This document shows positions 40,698-48,928 of a stretch of DNA of 64,000 bases, piece by piece; the stretch's first letter is position 1; every line of letters starts with the position of its first letter. Made by a program: the position numbers and the translations under genes. This DNA comes from Bradyrhizobium jicamae (lineage in GTDB: Bacteria; Pseudomonadota; Alphaproteobacteria; Rhizobiales; Xanthobacteraceae), in assembly GCF_018130215.1 (NCBI RefSeq), contig NZ_JAFCKQ010000002.1:248001-312000 (forward strand), read 5' to 3'. Below the pieces are notes generated by a model. It saw only the letters and a program-made list of their open reading frames with translations, was not told the DNA's origin and ran no database searches.

Positions 40698-41276
40698 ATG
40701 TCCGATCCGCAGAACACCGGCAACGAGGCCCGCGAGCTGCGGCCGACATTGCGCGAGGCGCTGCGGCGGGCGCGGATCGAGGCGGCGGACCGCACCGGCG
40801 TCGTCGTCGAGCTGCGCGATGCCGAGGTGGCGCGGCTCGAGATCCTCAACGACGCGCTCAATCCCCTGTTCGACCAGGTGCCGGAGAAGGTCGACCTGTT
40901 CGACCGCGGCATCAGCCAGGGCGAGACGCCGCGGCTCTGGATCGATGTCGTCGCGCACATCCTGATGGGCCGCGACAAGCGCATCTACCGCTTCGTGCAG
41001 GACACGCGGTTCGGCCGCATCGTGCTCGCCGAATCGCACGACGTGCCCGTGATCGTCGATGCCGTGACCGACTATGTCGCGCGGCGCATGATCGAGCGCG
41101 AGCACGCGATGGTGGCAACCCCGCTTCCGGTCGCCGAGCAGCCCCCGCCGCTGCCGGTGGCCGTGGTCGCGCCGAAGCGCCGCCGCGGCGGGTTCGGCAT
41201 CTTCGTGCTCGGCTTCATAATGGGAGCGCTGGCACTGTTCGGCCTCGCGCTGTATGCGAGCCTGAAGAACATCTAG
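40698..41276 (+). CDS. Tail-anchored hypothetical membrane protein
   Basis: A 192-residue protein with a soluble N-terminal domain (about 1-135), a Pro-rich linker (AEQPPPLPVAVVAPKRRRGG) and one C-terminal membrane helix (IFVLGFIMGALALFGLALYA). The soluble part begins with a helical ELRPTLREALRRARIEA and contains LWIDVVAHILMGRDKRIYRFVQDTRFGR, which I have seen only in uncharacterised alphaproteobacterial proteins. The basic patch before the helix predicts the soluble domain is cytoplasmic. Its stop overlaps the convergent metallophosphoesterase by four bases. Confidence 0.72.
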   Translation: MSDPQNTGNEARELRPTLREALRRARIEAADRTGVVVELRDAEVARLEILNDALNPLFDQVPEKVDLFDRGISQGETPRLWIDVVAHILMGRDKRIYRFVQDTRFGRIVLAESHDVPVIVDAVTDYVARRMIEREHAMVATPLPVAEQPPPLPVAVVAPKRRRGGFGIFVLGFIMGALALFGLALYASLKNI

Positions 41277-42163
41277 ATCAGCCGTGCCGCCGACAGTTCG
41301 ACGATCCGCCGCGCGCCGTCGAGGCCGCGCACGGTCTGCTCGCAGCGCCAGGCATTTCCGTCGCGTTCGATCGAGAAGAGATTGTAGGCCGCCGCCGGAT
41401 AATGTTTGCGCGCCAATGCCGACGCCGAGGGCACGCCGATCGCGGGGATTTTCCGGTCCGGCCCGTCGAACCACATCGTCGAGTGGATGTGGTCGTGGCC
41501 GTGCAACACCAGCTCGACCCCGTGCCGCTTGAGCAGCGTCAGCAATTGGTGCGAATCGGTCAGGCGCTTGGCGTGGCCGTCGGAGTGCAGCGGGTGATGC
41601 ACCAGCAGCACGCGGAAGGCATCCTCCTGCGACAGTTGCGCGAGGATTGCTTCCAGCTCCGCGAGCTGCGCGCGCCCGAGCCAGCCGGTAGCCATCAGGG
41701 GCGGCGTCGGCACCGCCGAGGAAACGCCGATCAGCGCCACCGGTCCGCGCCTGCGCACGAATGGAAAGGTGGTCGGCGTATCGTCGGCGTCGCCGCGCAG
41801 ATAGTCGCCGAAGATGCCGACGAAGCGGTGCCGGGTCGCGCGCACATAGGCGTCGTGATTGCCGGGGACCACGGTGACGTCGGCGGGCTGGCCGACGCCC
41901 TCGAGCCATTCCCGCGCCGGATTGAACTCGGCGTCCAGCGCCAGGTTGACCAGATCGCCCGTGACGGCGACGTGGTCCGGCTGCTGCGCCTGCATGTCGG
42001 AGACCAGTGCGTCGAGCACCTCGCGCCGATGATATTTGTGGCGGTTGCGCGTCCAGTTGAGGTAGCCGAATGCGCGCTTGCCGGCGAGGTCGCGCAGCCG
42101 TGCCGCCGGAAGCGGCGGCAGATGCGGGTCGGACAGATGCGCGAGCCGGAATGCCACCATCAT
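41273..42163 (-). CDS. Calcineurin-like metallophosphoesterase
   Basis: A 296-residue enzyme with all five metal motifs of the family: LAHLSDPHL, VAVTGDLVN, VVPGNHDAY, LLVHHPL and LHGHDHIH. It should hydrolyse phosphodiesters with a two-metal centre; the closest known type is the CpdA/GpdQ class III phosphodiesterases, but length and the KRAFGYLNWTRNRHKYHR segment near residue 30 suggest its own subgroup. Start is one of two adjacent ATGs (42163 or 42160). It is divergent from the Nudix gene and convergent with the tail-anchored protein. Confidence 0.85.
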   Translation of the reverse strand: MMVAFRLAHLSDPHLPPLPAARLRDLAGKRAFGYLNWTRNRHKYHRREVLDALVSDMQAQQPDHVAVTGDLVNLALDAEFNPAREWLEGVGQPADVTVVPGNHDAYVRATRHRFVGIFGDYLRGDADDTPTTFPFVRRRGPVALIGVSSAVPTPPLMATGWLGRAQLAELEAILAQLSQEDAFRVLLVHHPLHSDGHAKRLTDSHQLLTLLKRHGVELVLHGHDHIHSTMWFDGPDRKIPAIGVPSASALARKHYPAAAYNLFSIERDGNAWRCEQTVRGLDGARRIVELSAARLI

Positions 42164-42294
42164 CCGGTCCGGTTCGGATCGCCAGTGAAAGATCGCCTGC
42201 AAGCGGTCATGTCGTGCTATCCCGAAAGCCCGGCTCTGTATTGGCAAGCGGCGCGCGTCCGCGCAAGGATCAAACAGGATGATGTCGAGGGGTG

Positions 42295-42783
42295 ATGACG
42301 TTGCTTGAGGAGGCGCGCAAGCGCTTCGAGCCGCAGATCAGGCGGGTGTTTCATTTCTACTGGCGGCTGGTTCGCGGCATGACGCTCGGGGTGCGCGCCG
42401 TCGTGCTCGATGCCGACAACAGGGTGTTCCTGGTCAAGCACAGCTACGTTCGTGGCTGGTACCTGCCGGGCGGCGGGGTCGAGGTCGGCGAAAGCTTTCT
42501 GGACTCGCTGCGGCGCGAGCTGGTCGAGGAGGGGCGGATCGAGATGGTCGGCGAGCCGGTGCTGCACGGCATCTTCTTCAACCGGCACGTCTCGCCGCGC
42601 GATCATGTCGCGGTCTATGTGGTCAGGCACTTCCGGCAGGACCGGTTGCCGGAGCCGAACCGTGAGATCGTGGCCTGCGGCTTCTTCGACCCTTCGGCGC
42701 TGCCCGACGACACCACTCCGGGCACGCGGCTGCGCATCGCCGAGGTGCTCGACGGCAAGCCGTCGACTGTCACATGGCGGTGA
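42295..42783 (+). CDS. Nudix hydrolase
   Basis: A 162-residue hydrolase of nucleoside diphosphates linked to another group. The Nudix box is GGVEVGESFLDSLRRELVEE followed by GRI; the usual closing Gly of EExG is Arg here, a small departure, while all metal-binding Glu residues are present. A helical 25-residue lead (EARKRFEPQIRRVFHFYWRL) precedes the fold. The ATG at 42295 is preferred over the adjacent GTG because of GAGGGG just before it. The substrate is unknown. The GNAT gene follows 49 bases later, so both may share a promoter. Confidence 0.82.
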   Translation: MTLLEEARKRFEPQIRRVFHFYWRLVRGMTLGVRAVVLDADNRVFLVKHSYVRGWYLPGGGVEVGESFLDSLRRELVEEGRIEMVGEPVLHGIFFNRHVSPRDHVAVYVVRHFRQDRLPEPNREIVACGFFDPSALPDDTTPGTRLRIAEVLDGKPSTVTWR

Positions 42784-42832
42784 ACGCGGACGATGGACCG
42801 CGCGCCCGTCAAATGCTATCCCGCGCCTCACC

Positions 42833-43345
42833 ATGAACGACCTTTCCCTCACGATTCTGCCCGAGACCCCGAAGGACGCCCAGGCGATCGAGCGCCTGCA
42901 CGAGCGCACCTTCGGACCCGGCCGCTTCGTGCTCAGCGCCTACCGGCTGCGCGAGCATGTCGATCATCTGCTCGACGTGTCGTTCACGGCGCGGATCGGC
43001 ACGCTGCTGGTCGGCTCGGTGCGGCAGCTGCCGATCCTGATCGGGGATACGCCCGCGTTGATGCTCGGGCCGCTCACCGTCGAGCCGCCGTTCCGCAGCC
43101 GCGGCGTCGGCCGCGCACTGATGGAGCGCGCGATCAACGACGCCCGCGCCAGGGGCCACCGGCTCATCGTGCTGGTCGGCGACGAGCCATATTATTCGCG
43201 CGTCGGCTTCAAGCCGATCCCGAAGGGGCGCGCGACCATGCCGGGCCCGGTCGACTACAGCCGCCTGCTCGTGCTCGAGCTGGCGGACGGTGCGTTCGAC
43301 GGCGTGTCCGGGTCGATCCAGCCGGACTGGAGCAAGGCGATCTGA
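42833..43345 (+). CDS. GNAT-family N-acetyltransferase
   Basis: A 170-residue acetyltransferase. The acetyl-CoA binding loop is LGPLTVEPPFRSRGVGRALM (R-x-x-G-x-G/A), followed by the helix ERAINDARARGHRLIVLVGD and DEPYYSRVGFKPIPKGRATM at the active edge, as in the YhbS/predicted N-acetyltransferase group. The acceptor (amine on protein, peptide or small molecule) is unknown. The ATG at 42833 begins the usual first strand LTILPETPKD. Confidence 0.85.
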   Translation: MNDLSLTILPETPKDAQAIERLHERTFGPGRFVLSAYRLREHVDHLLDVSFTARIGTLLVGSVRQLPILIGDTPALMLGPLTVEPPFRSRGVGRALMERAINDARARGHRLIVLVGDEPYYSRVGFKPIPKGRATMPGPVDYSRLLVLELADGAFDGVSGSIQPDWSKAI

Positions 43346-43465
43346 CATTCGTGTGACGCCATCGGAACCGCGCTCTGCGCTGTTGCACGCTCCGGAAAAC
43401 TGAAGCACAGTCGATGTGCAGCGCCGGAACATAACCGGCTGGTGTCACATCAATGGGAGCGCGCG

Positions 43466-43783
43466 ATGATCAAGGTCAGTGTCATGTATCCGAACAATCC
43501 CGGCGCGCGCTTCGACCACGACTACTACCGTGACAAGCACATGCCGCTGCTGAAGGCGCGCCTCGGGGACAAGTGCAAATACTACACGATCGACAAGGGT
43601 CTCGCCGGCGGTGCGCCGGGCGCGCCCGCCACCTATGTCGGGATGTGCCACATCTTCTGCGAGACCGTCGAGGACTTCCAGACCGGCTTCGGACCGCACG
43701 CCAAGGAGATCATGGGCGACATCGCGAACTACACCGACCTCCAGCCGGTGATCCAGATCAGCGAAGTCGTCGTCGGCCACTGA
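43466..43783 (+). CDS. EthD-family small protein
   Basis: A 105-residue alpha+beta ferredoxin-fold protein. IKVSVMYPNNPGARFDHDYY is followed by DKHMPLLKARLGD and IFCETVEDFQTGFGPHAKEI and DIANYTDLQPVIQISEV, the EthD pattern (named after a protein needed for ethyl tert-butyl ether breakdown). The HM pair in KHMPLL is the usual conserved site. The role is unknown in most bacteria. GGGAGCG precedes the ATG at 43466. A single gene, convergent with the TonB receptor. Confidence 0.83.
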   Translation: MIKVSVMYPNNPGARFDHDYYRDKHMPLLKARLGDKCKYYTIDKGLAGGAPGAPATYVGMCHIFCETVEDFQTGFGPHAKEIMGDIANYTDLQPVIQISEVVVGH

Positions 43784-43847
43784 CTTAGAGGTCGCCGCGC
43801 GCAGCCGTGCCCCTGCCGCGAACGGCAGGGGTCGAGGCGTCATGCCG

Positions 43848-46112
43848 TCAGAGCTTCTGCGAGATGCCGACGTAGAAGCCGCGGCGCGGGCCGTATTGCG
43901 GGGCGAACACGCCGATGCCCGAGCCGTCCCTGATCTCGTAGATCGTGTCGAACAGGTTGACGACGTCGAAGCGGATCGTGGTCGGCTTGTTCGGCGCGAC
44001 GATGTTGAAGTCGTGCGATACGCCGAGATTGACCTGCGTATATCCCGGCAGGTGGTCGGTGTTGGCAAAGCCCGAACGCAGACCGCTGCCGTAGATCATC
44101 GAGGCGGAAAAGCGCGTGCCGTTCCACAGGTATGACGCGCCGGCGGAGCCCGTCCAGGTCTGTGCGTGATCGGTGTACACATCGTGGGTGGCGATGTAGG
44201 CGAGTTCGTCGGCACCGAACAGATACTGGTTCGAGACCACATTGCTCGCGATCTGCTTCGCCCAGGCGAAGTTCGCGTAGGCCTGGAAATTGCCGTTGGC
44301 GTACTTCGCCTTGAGCTCGACCCCGGCATTCTCGCCGCGCTCGTAGTTGAATCCGGTCAGCACATAGGCCGCGCCGAATTGGCCGTCGTCGAGCAGGTCG
44401 CGGGCGGTCTTGTAGTAGGCGTCAATGCCGACCTCGAGGCCGGGTATCGCATGGATCTTCTGGTCGACGCCGACGTCGTACACGTTGGAGCGTTCGGGCA
44501 GCACCGGGCTGTTGGTGCCGACCTGGGGCTGCTGCGAGGTGCCCTGCACGAGAGCGAGGTTGACCGGGGTGGCGATCACCTGCTCTGGCGGCGTGAAGTT
44601 TCGCGAATAGCCGGCGTGGAACGCGGTCCCGTCAAACGGCTTCCAGACCAGATTGGCGCGCGGGCTGAACTGGTTGGCGTCGACAAACTGGTACATCTGG
44701 TCGAAGCGCAGGCCGACATTGAGGGTCAGCTGGTTGTTGATCCGCCATTCGTCCTGCAGGTAGGTGCCGATCAGCCAGCCGGTTGCGCTGTTCGAATCGA
44801 AGATCGAGAACGGCGCGTCGACCGTGCCGGAGGTTGGGTCGGTCGGATCGAGCAGTGGCAGGACCGTCGAGTAGTTGTTGACCAGGGTCCGCTCCGAGGA
44901 GACCGAGAAGCCGAACCGCAGCGTATGGGCGTAGCCGACGCGCCACGCGGTGTCTTCCTGGATGCCGTTGACGAAGCTCTGGCGATAGACATCAGAGGCG
45001 ACGCCGTTGAACACGAGATCGCCGATCGTGTCGGGGTAGAAGTGCAGCTGGCTGTAGCGATTGAAGTAGGACAGCTGCATGTCGATGTCCTCGAACGACT
45101 TCTGGTAGGCCACGACGTTGAACTGGTTGGACTCGGTCTGGCGCTCATTGAGCTGCGAGGAATCGAAATTCGACACGCCGAACGCGGTGAAGTTCGGTGT
45201 CTGCCCGGGATTGTTCGGGATCTGGTAGGTGCCGTTGGAGACGCCGCCGATATAGGTCAGGCGGCTGGTCGGATCGAGCACCGTCGACAAATAGAGGAAG
45301 CCCTTCTCCTGCTGTGTGTTGTCGTGGATCGCGTTGTAGGACGAGGTCGGGTTCTCGATGCCGACGCTGCTCTGGAAATAGCGTCCCGAGACGAAATATT
45401 GGGTCTGCCCGACCGTCCCGCCATATTCGAAGCTCGGCGTGATCGTGCCGTGGCTGCCGCCGTACACGCCGACCTTCCCGGTGTTGTCGAACGCGTCGGT
45501 CTTGGTCTGGATGTCGAGGACACCGGCGGTATGGAGCCCGTATTGCGCCGGCAGCGCGCCGGTGAGCAGGGCAAGGCTGCCGATGATCCCGGTATCGAGG
45601 ATCTGGCCGAAGGCGCCGACGCCGTCGGGCAGCATGATGCCGTTGATGCGGTACTGCACGTTGGCATGCTCGTTGCGGACATGGAACTCGCCGCTGGCCG
45701 CAGAATCCTGCGTCACGCCGGGGAATTGCAGCAGCACCTTGTCGAGCGGCGCGTCGGTGCCTTGCGGCATCGCCTCGATCGCCTGGTGATTGAGCTGATG
45801 GGCGGTCGCACCGAGCGGTGCGACGATGCTCTGGCGCGCCGTGTCGAACTTGTCGTTGGTGCTTGTCAGCACCTGCGCCGCTGACGGTGGCGGTGCCGCC
45901 GGCGGCGGTGCCTCGCGTCGCGTGGTGAGGACGGGCTTCTTGGGACGCCGCGGCGGCTGCGTATGCTTCGGTTCGACGACCTCGATCGACGGCAGCGTGG
46001 TGGTGCCTGCGGATGCTGGGGGCGGGGTCTGCGCGCTGGAGGCATGGCCCAGGGCGAGCAGCACCGAGGCTGATGTGGAAAAAAGAAGCGTGGCTCTGAA
46101 CGGGGACTTCAT
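43848..46112 (-). CDS. TonB-dependent outer-membrane receptor (possible zinc receptor)
   Basis: A 754-residue receptor. A signal peptide (LLFSTSASVLLALGHASSAQ) is followed by a Pro/Lys-rich stretch (HTQPPRRPKKPVL), then a plug domain: MPQGTDAPLDKVLLQFPGVT and VQYRINGIMLPDGVGAFGQI; the rest is a 22-strand barrel ending in RGFYVGISQKL with the C-terminal aromatic-like signature. It follows a DUF2946 gene on the same strand, 148 bases away, and that gene starts behind a near-consensus Zur box, so a role in zinc (or another metal complex) uptake is inferred. The substrate is not readable from the plug. Confidence 0.85.
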   Translation of the reverse strand: MKSPFRATLLFSTSASVLLALGHASSAQTPPPASAGTTTLPSIEVVEPKHTQPPRRPKKPVLTTRREAPPPAAPPPSAAQVLTSTNDKFDTARQSIVAPLGATAHQLNHQAIEAMPQGTDAPLDKVLLQFPGVTQDSAASGEFHVRNEHANVQYRINGIMLPDGVGAFGQILDTGIIGSLALLTGALPAQYGLHTAGVLDIQTKTDAFDNTGKVGVYGGSHGTITPSFEYGGTVGQTQYFVSGRYFQSSVGIENPTSSYNAIHDNTQQEKGFLYLSTVLDPTSRLTYIGGVSNGTYQIPNNPGQTPNFTAFGVSNFDSSQLNERQTESNQFNVVAYQKSFEDIDMQLSYFNRYSQLHFYPDTIGDLVFNGVASDVYRQSFVNGIQEDTAWRVGYAHTLRFGFSVSSERTLVNNYSTVLPLLDPTDPTSGTVDAPFSIFDSNSATGWLIGTYLQDEWRINNQLTLNVGLRFDQMYQFVDANQFSPRANLVWKPFDGTAFHAGYSRNFTPPEQVIATPVNLALVQGTSQQPQVGTNSPVLPERSNVYDVGVDQKIHAIPGLEVGIDAYYKTARDLLDDGQFGAAYVLTGFNYERGENAGVELKAKYANGNFQAYANFAWAKQIASNVVSNQYLFGADELAYIATHDVYTDHAQTWTGSAGASYLWNGTRFSASMIYGSGLRSGFANTDHLPGYTQVNLGVSHDFNIVAPNKPTTIRFDVVNLFDTIYEIRDGSGIGVFAPQYGPRRGFYVGISQKL

Positions 46113-46260
46113 GGTCGGGATCCTGAAGGCCGCCAGCGAATCCGCATTCGGGTAGGCTGGCGCGGCCTTGCCGTCATTCGCGACGGACCGATTGATTGAT
46201 TGCTCCGCGATCACGCCGCTCAACGCGATGCGATCCCGGAGGCACAGACAGCAATCGATG

Positions 46261-46683
46261 TCAGGACAGGGGTGGACCGCGCGAGTGGAAGGCCGCGGGC
46301 GCCGACTTCAGGTGAAGGAATTCGGCATCGGTGGTGCGGCGGAGAAGCTCCAACGCTTCCGGCAACATCAGCACCGGCGGGGTCGCGACGAGCAGATTGC
46401 CGGCCAACGATATGACGGCGCAGATTGCGCATGTGTCGGCCGGGTGCTTGTCGTCGTCGTGATGGGCAGGCGGCTGCCTCTCGGTGACCTGGACCGCGAG
46501 GTCCGGCGTCGCCGAGGTCCCGAGATAGGAGAAATCAAGCCGCGACAGGGCGACCTGGGCTGCCGGCGCCGCTTGCGCCGCCGCCAGCGGATGGAAATGG
46601 CCGAACGACAGCACGAACTGGACGGCGAGCGCGAACAGCGCCAGCCGCGAGCCAGTCCTGATGTGTTTCCGGAACCACTTCAT
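46261..46683 (-). CDS. DUF2946 family protein with His-rich metal motif
   Basis: A 140-residue exported or membrane-linked protein. The N-terminal hydrophobic segment SRLALFALAVQFVLSFGHFH is typical of DUF2946, and a metal-binding stretch VTERQPPAHHDDDKHPADTCAIC follows around residues 67-89, with several His, Asp and a CxxC pair. The C-terminal part has EALELLRRTTDAEFLHL and the closing RGPP common in the family. DUF2946 genes often sit beside metal transport or TonB receptor genes. It begins right after the Zur-box promoter at 46730-46771 and probably forms an operon with the TonB receptor downstream. Confidence 0.78.
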   Translation of the reverse strand: MKWFRKHIRTGSRLALFALAVQFVLSFGHFHPLAAAQAAPAAQVALSRLDFSYLGTSATPDLAVQVTERQPPAHHDDDKHPADTCAICAVISLAGNLLVATPPVLMLPEALELLRRTTDAEFLHLKSAPAAFHSRGPPLS

Positions 46684-46729
46684 ACTGATCGACGCCCACC
46701 CTCGGCGCGGTTTAATGACCCCGACCGCT

Positions 46730-46771
46730 CCGATGTTACATTATAACATCGGATGGCAATGGCGATGTCAA
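46730..46771 (-). promoter_or_regulatory. Zur box and promoter of the DUF2946-TonB receptor operon
   Basis: CCGATGTTA-CATTA-TAACATCGG (46730-46752) is an exact 9-base inverted repeat. Its core ATGTTACATTATAACAT differs at one place from the proteobacterial Zur consensus ATGTTATANTATAACAT. On the minus strand TTGACA (complement of 46766-46771) is a perfect -35 box and TGTTAT or TATAAT inside the palindrome is the -10, so bound Zur would block RNA polymerase. The gene start is 47 bases downstream. Confidence 0.75.
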
Positions 46772-46863
46772 CCGTGGTGCTGACGACGCGCGATCGATCG
46801 GCGTGCTGTGTGTGATTGACGCAACGTGCCCGACGGCATGCGCGCTTCGCCTCCAGCAGGGTT

Positions 46864-48927
46864 TCAGCGTCCCTCGCGCAGCCAGGTCGCGGCGAACGCA
46901 CCGAGCAGCAACAGGAGGCCGATGGCGCCCGCGAACATCGGTAACACGGCGACACCCTTGACCACGCTGGCATCGCGCATCTTGACGCCGAGCCAGCCGT
47001 CGCCGCGGAAGATCGACGAGGCGTGCACCGGAACGATGCGCGGCACGTCGAGACTCGATCCGTCGACGATGCGCCGAGCGTCACCGCCGGTCGCCTGCGC
47101 CAGTGGCTTCAGCGTCTCGGTGGTGGAGGTGACCTCAGAAAACTCCTTCGGATTGGTCGGGCCGACATTGATCAGCGCCTTCAGCGTGCCGTCGGTCGCC
47201 TGCCACAGGCCGAGCTCGTTCGCAGGCAGCGTCGCGCGCCATTCGCCGGGATCGCCGGCGGTCAGGGTCAGCTCATGCGTGGTGCCGCTCGGCGACGTCA
47301 CGGTCACCGGCGAGACGGTGTCGGCCATGGTCTGGCGCACCACCACGAGGTCCTTGCCCTGCACCTGCATGCGCAGCGCCTCCTCGTCCAGGTCGGGCTG
47401 CTTCATCAGCCAGTGCGACATACGACGCAGCAAATCGAGATGCGGGCCGCCGCCCTCATAGCCGCGCGCCCAGAGCCAGATGTGATCGGACAGCAGCAGC
47501 GCGACGCGGCCTTCGCCAAAGCGGGACAGCAGCAGCAGCGGCTTGCCGTCGGCGCCGGTCATCACCGGCGGCGTGACCGCGTTGCGGGTGTCGACGGTGC
47601 GGAAGAACCGGCTCCAGTGTGGCGGCTCGGAGGCGGAGCCTTCCAGCCCGCGCGTCACGGGGTGACGTTTTCCGGCGTCACTCAAATGCGCGTAGAACGG
47701 TTTCTCGGTCACGCCGACGGGCTCGGCCGGCAGCACCGCGTCGAGCGGCGTGCGCCAGATGCTGGTGGTCGAGGCGTAGTCGGGACCGGCCGAGACCAGC
47801 ACCGCGCCGCCGGCGCGGACATAGCGCGCGATATTGTCGAAATAGGCGATCGGCAGCACGCCCTGGCGGGCATAGCGGTCGAAGATGATCAGCTGGAATT
47901 CGTTGATCTTCTGCTGGAACAGCTCGCGGGTCGGAAATGCGATCAGCGACAGCTCGTTGATCGGCGTGCCGTCCTGCTTCTCCGGCGGACGCAGAATGGT
48001 GAAGTGGACGAGATCGACGCTGGGGTCGGACTTCAGCAGGTTGCGCCAGGTGCGCTCGCCGGAATGCGGCTCGCCGGAGACCAGGAGCACGCGCAGCTTG
48101 TCGCGGACGCCGTCGATCGCGACCACGGCGCGGTTGTTGACCGGCGTCAGTTCGTTCTCGAGCGGCGAGGCCTCGATCTCGACGATGTTGGGGCCGGCAT
48201 GCTTGATGTCGACGTCGACACTGGAGGTCTGGCCGCTGGCCAGCGTGCGCTCGCTGATCACCTCGCCGTCGCGGCGGATCGTGACCTTGGCGCGCTCGCC
48301 GGTCACGCCCTGGTCGTCGAGCCGATAGGTGATGGTCTGGGTCTGGCCGACGATGCCGAAGCGCGGCGCGGCCGTGATCGCGATGCGGCGGTCGCGCTCG
48401 TCCTTGCGGCCGGTGATCAGCGCATGCAGGGGCGCCTGGAAGCCGAGAGCCTGGGCGTTGGCGGGAATGTCGTGGACGCGACCGTCGGTGATCATGAAGG
48501 CGCCGGCAACCCGCTCGACCGGAACGTCGGCCAGCGCCGACGTCAGCGCGCCGAACAGCTTGGTGCCGTCGGTCTCGCCATCGGCCTGGCCGGCCTCGAC
48601 GACGCGGACCTCGAGGCCCTTGACCTGCTTCAGGCTGTCGACCAGCGCTTCCCTGGCCTTGTCGGTCTCCTGGTTGCGGGTGCCGAAGTTCTGGCTCGGG
48701 CTCTTGTCGACCACGACGGCGGCAACCGACGACAGCGGCTCGCGGTCCTCGCGGGTGAACGACGGATTGGCCAGCGCAAGCAGGATCAGCGCGAGCGCCG
48801 TCACTCGGATCGCGGCACCGCGGGCGCGCGACAGCAACAGCAGCGCCGCGATGACGACGATCGCGCCGAGCGCGAGCCACAGCACGAGCGAGGGAACCAG
48901 CGGGGTGAACGCGATACCGTAGTTCAT
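46864..48927 (-). CDS. VWA-like membrane protein of the MoxR operon
   Basis: A 687-residue inner-membrane protein. Two hydrophobic segments start it (LVPSLVLWLALGAIVVIAAL and VTALALILLALANPSF); after them VVVDKSPSQNFG has the D-x-S-x-S MIDAS of a von Willebrand A-like domain. A glutamine-amidotransferase-like segment follows (RVLLVSGEPHSGERTW ... FDRYARQGVLP ... YVRAGGAVLVSAG), and a last membrane helix (VLPMFAGAIGLLLLLGAFAA) ends the chain. Its ATG is one base from the stop of the DUF4159 gene. The four-gene unit moxR-DUF58-BatA-like-this gene occurs in many bacteria; the role may be in envelope protein assembly or stress, by inference. Confidence 0.8.
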   Translation of the reverse strand: MNYGIAFTPLVPSLVLWLALGAIVVIAALLLLSRARGAAIRVTALALILLALANPSFTREDREPLSSVAAVVVDKSPSQNFGTRNQETDKAREALVDSLKQVKGLEVRVVEAGQADGETDGTKLFGALTSALADVPVERVAGAFMITDGRVHDIPANAQALGFQAPLHALITGRKDERDRRIAITAAPRFGIVGQTQTITYRLDDQGVTGERAKVTIRRDGEVISERTLASGQTSSVDVDIKHAGPNIVEIEASPLENELTPVNNRAVVAIDGVRDKLRVLLVSGEPHSGERTWRNLLKSDPSVDLVHFTILRPPEKQDGTPINELSLIAFPTRELFQQKINEFQLIIFDRYARQGVLPIAYFDNIARYVRAGGAVLVSAGPDYASTTSIWRTPLDAVLPAEPVGVTEKPFYAHLSDAGKRHPVTRGLEGSASEPPHWSRFFRTVDTRNAVTPPVMTGADGKPLLLLSRFGEGRVALLLSDHIWLWARGYEGGGPHLDLLRRMSHWLMKQPDLDEEALRMQVQGKDLVVVRQTMADTVSPVTVTSPSGTTHELTLTAGDPGEWRATLPANELGLWQATDGTLKALINVGPTNPKEFSEVTSTTETLKPLAQATGGDARRIVDGSSLDVPRIVPVHASSIFRGDGWLGVKMRDASVVKGVAVLPMFAGAIGLLLLLGAFAATWLREGR

Positions 48928-48928
48928 C

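Noticed and set aside
42292..42783. Degenerate, inactive Nudix box
   Set aside because: Only the closing Gly is changed; the metal-binding Glu residues are intact, so loss of activity is not supported.
44166..45884. A 572-codon plus-strand frame opposite the TonB receptor
   Set aside because: Low-complexity antisense translation; the receptor on the minus strand has signal peptide, plug and barrel end.
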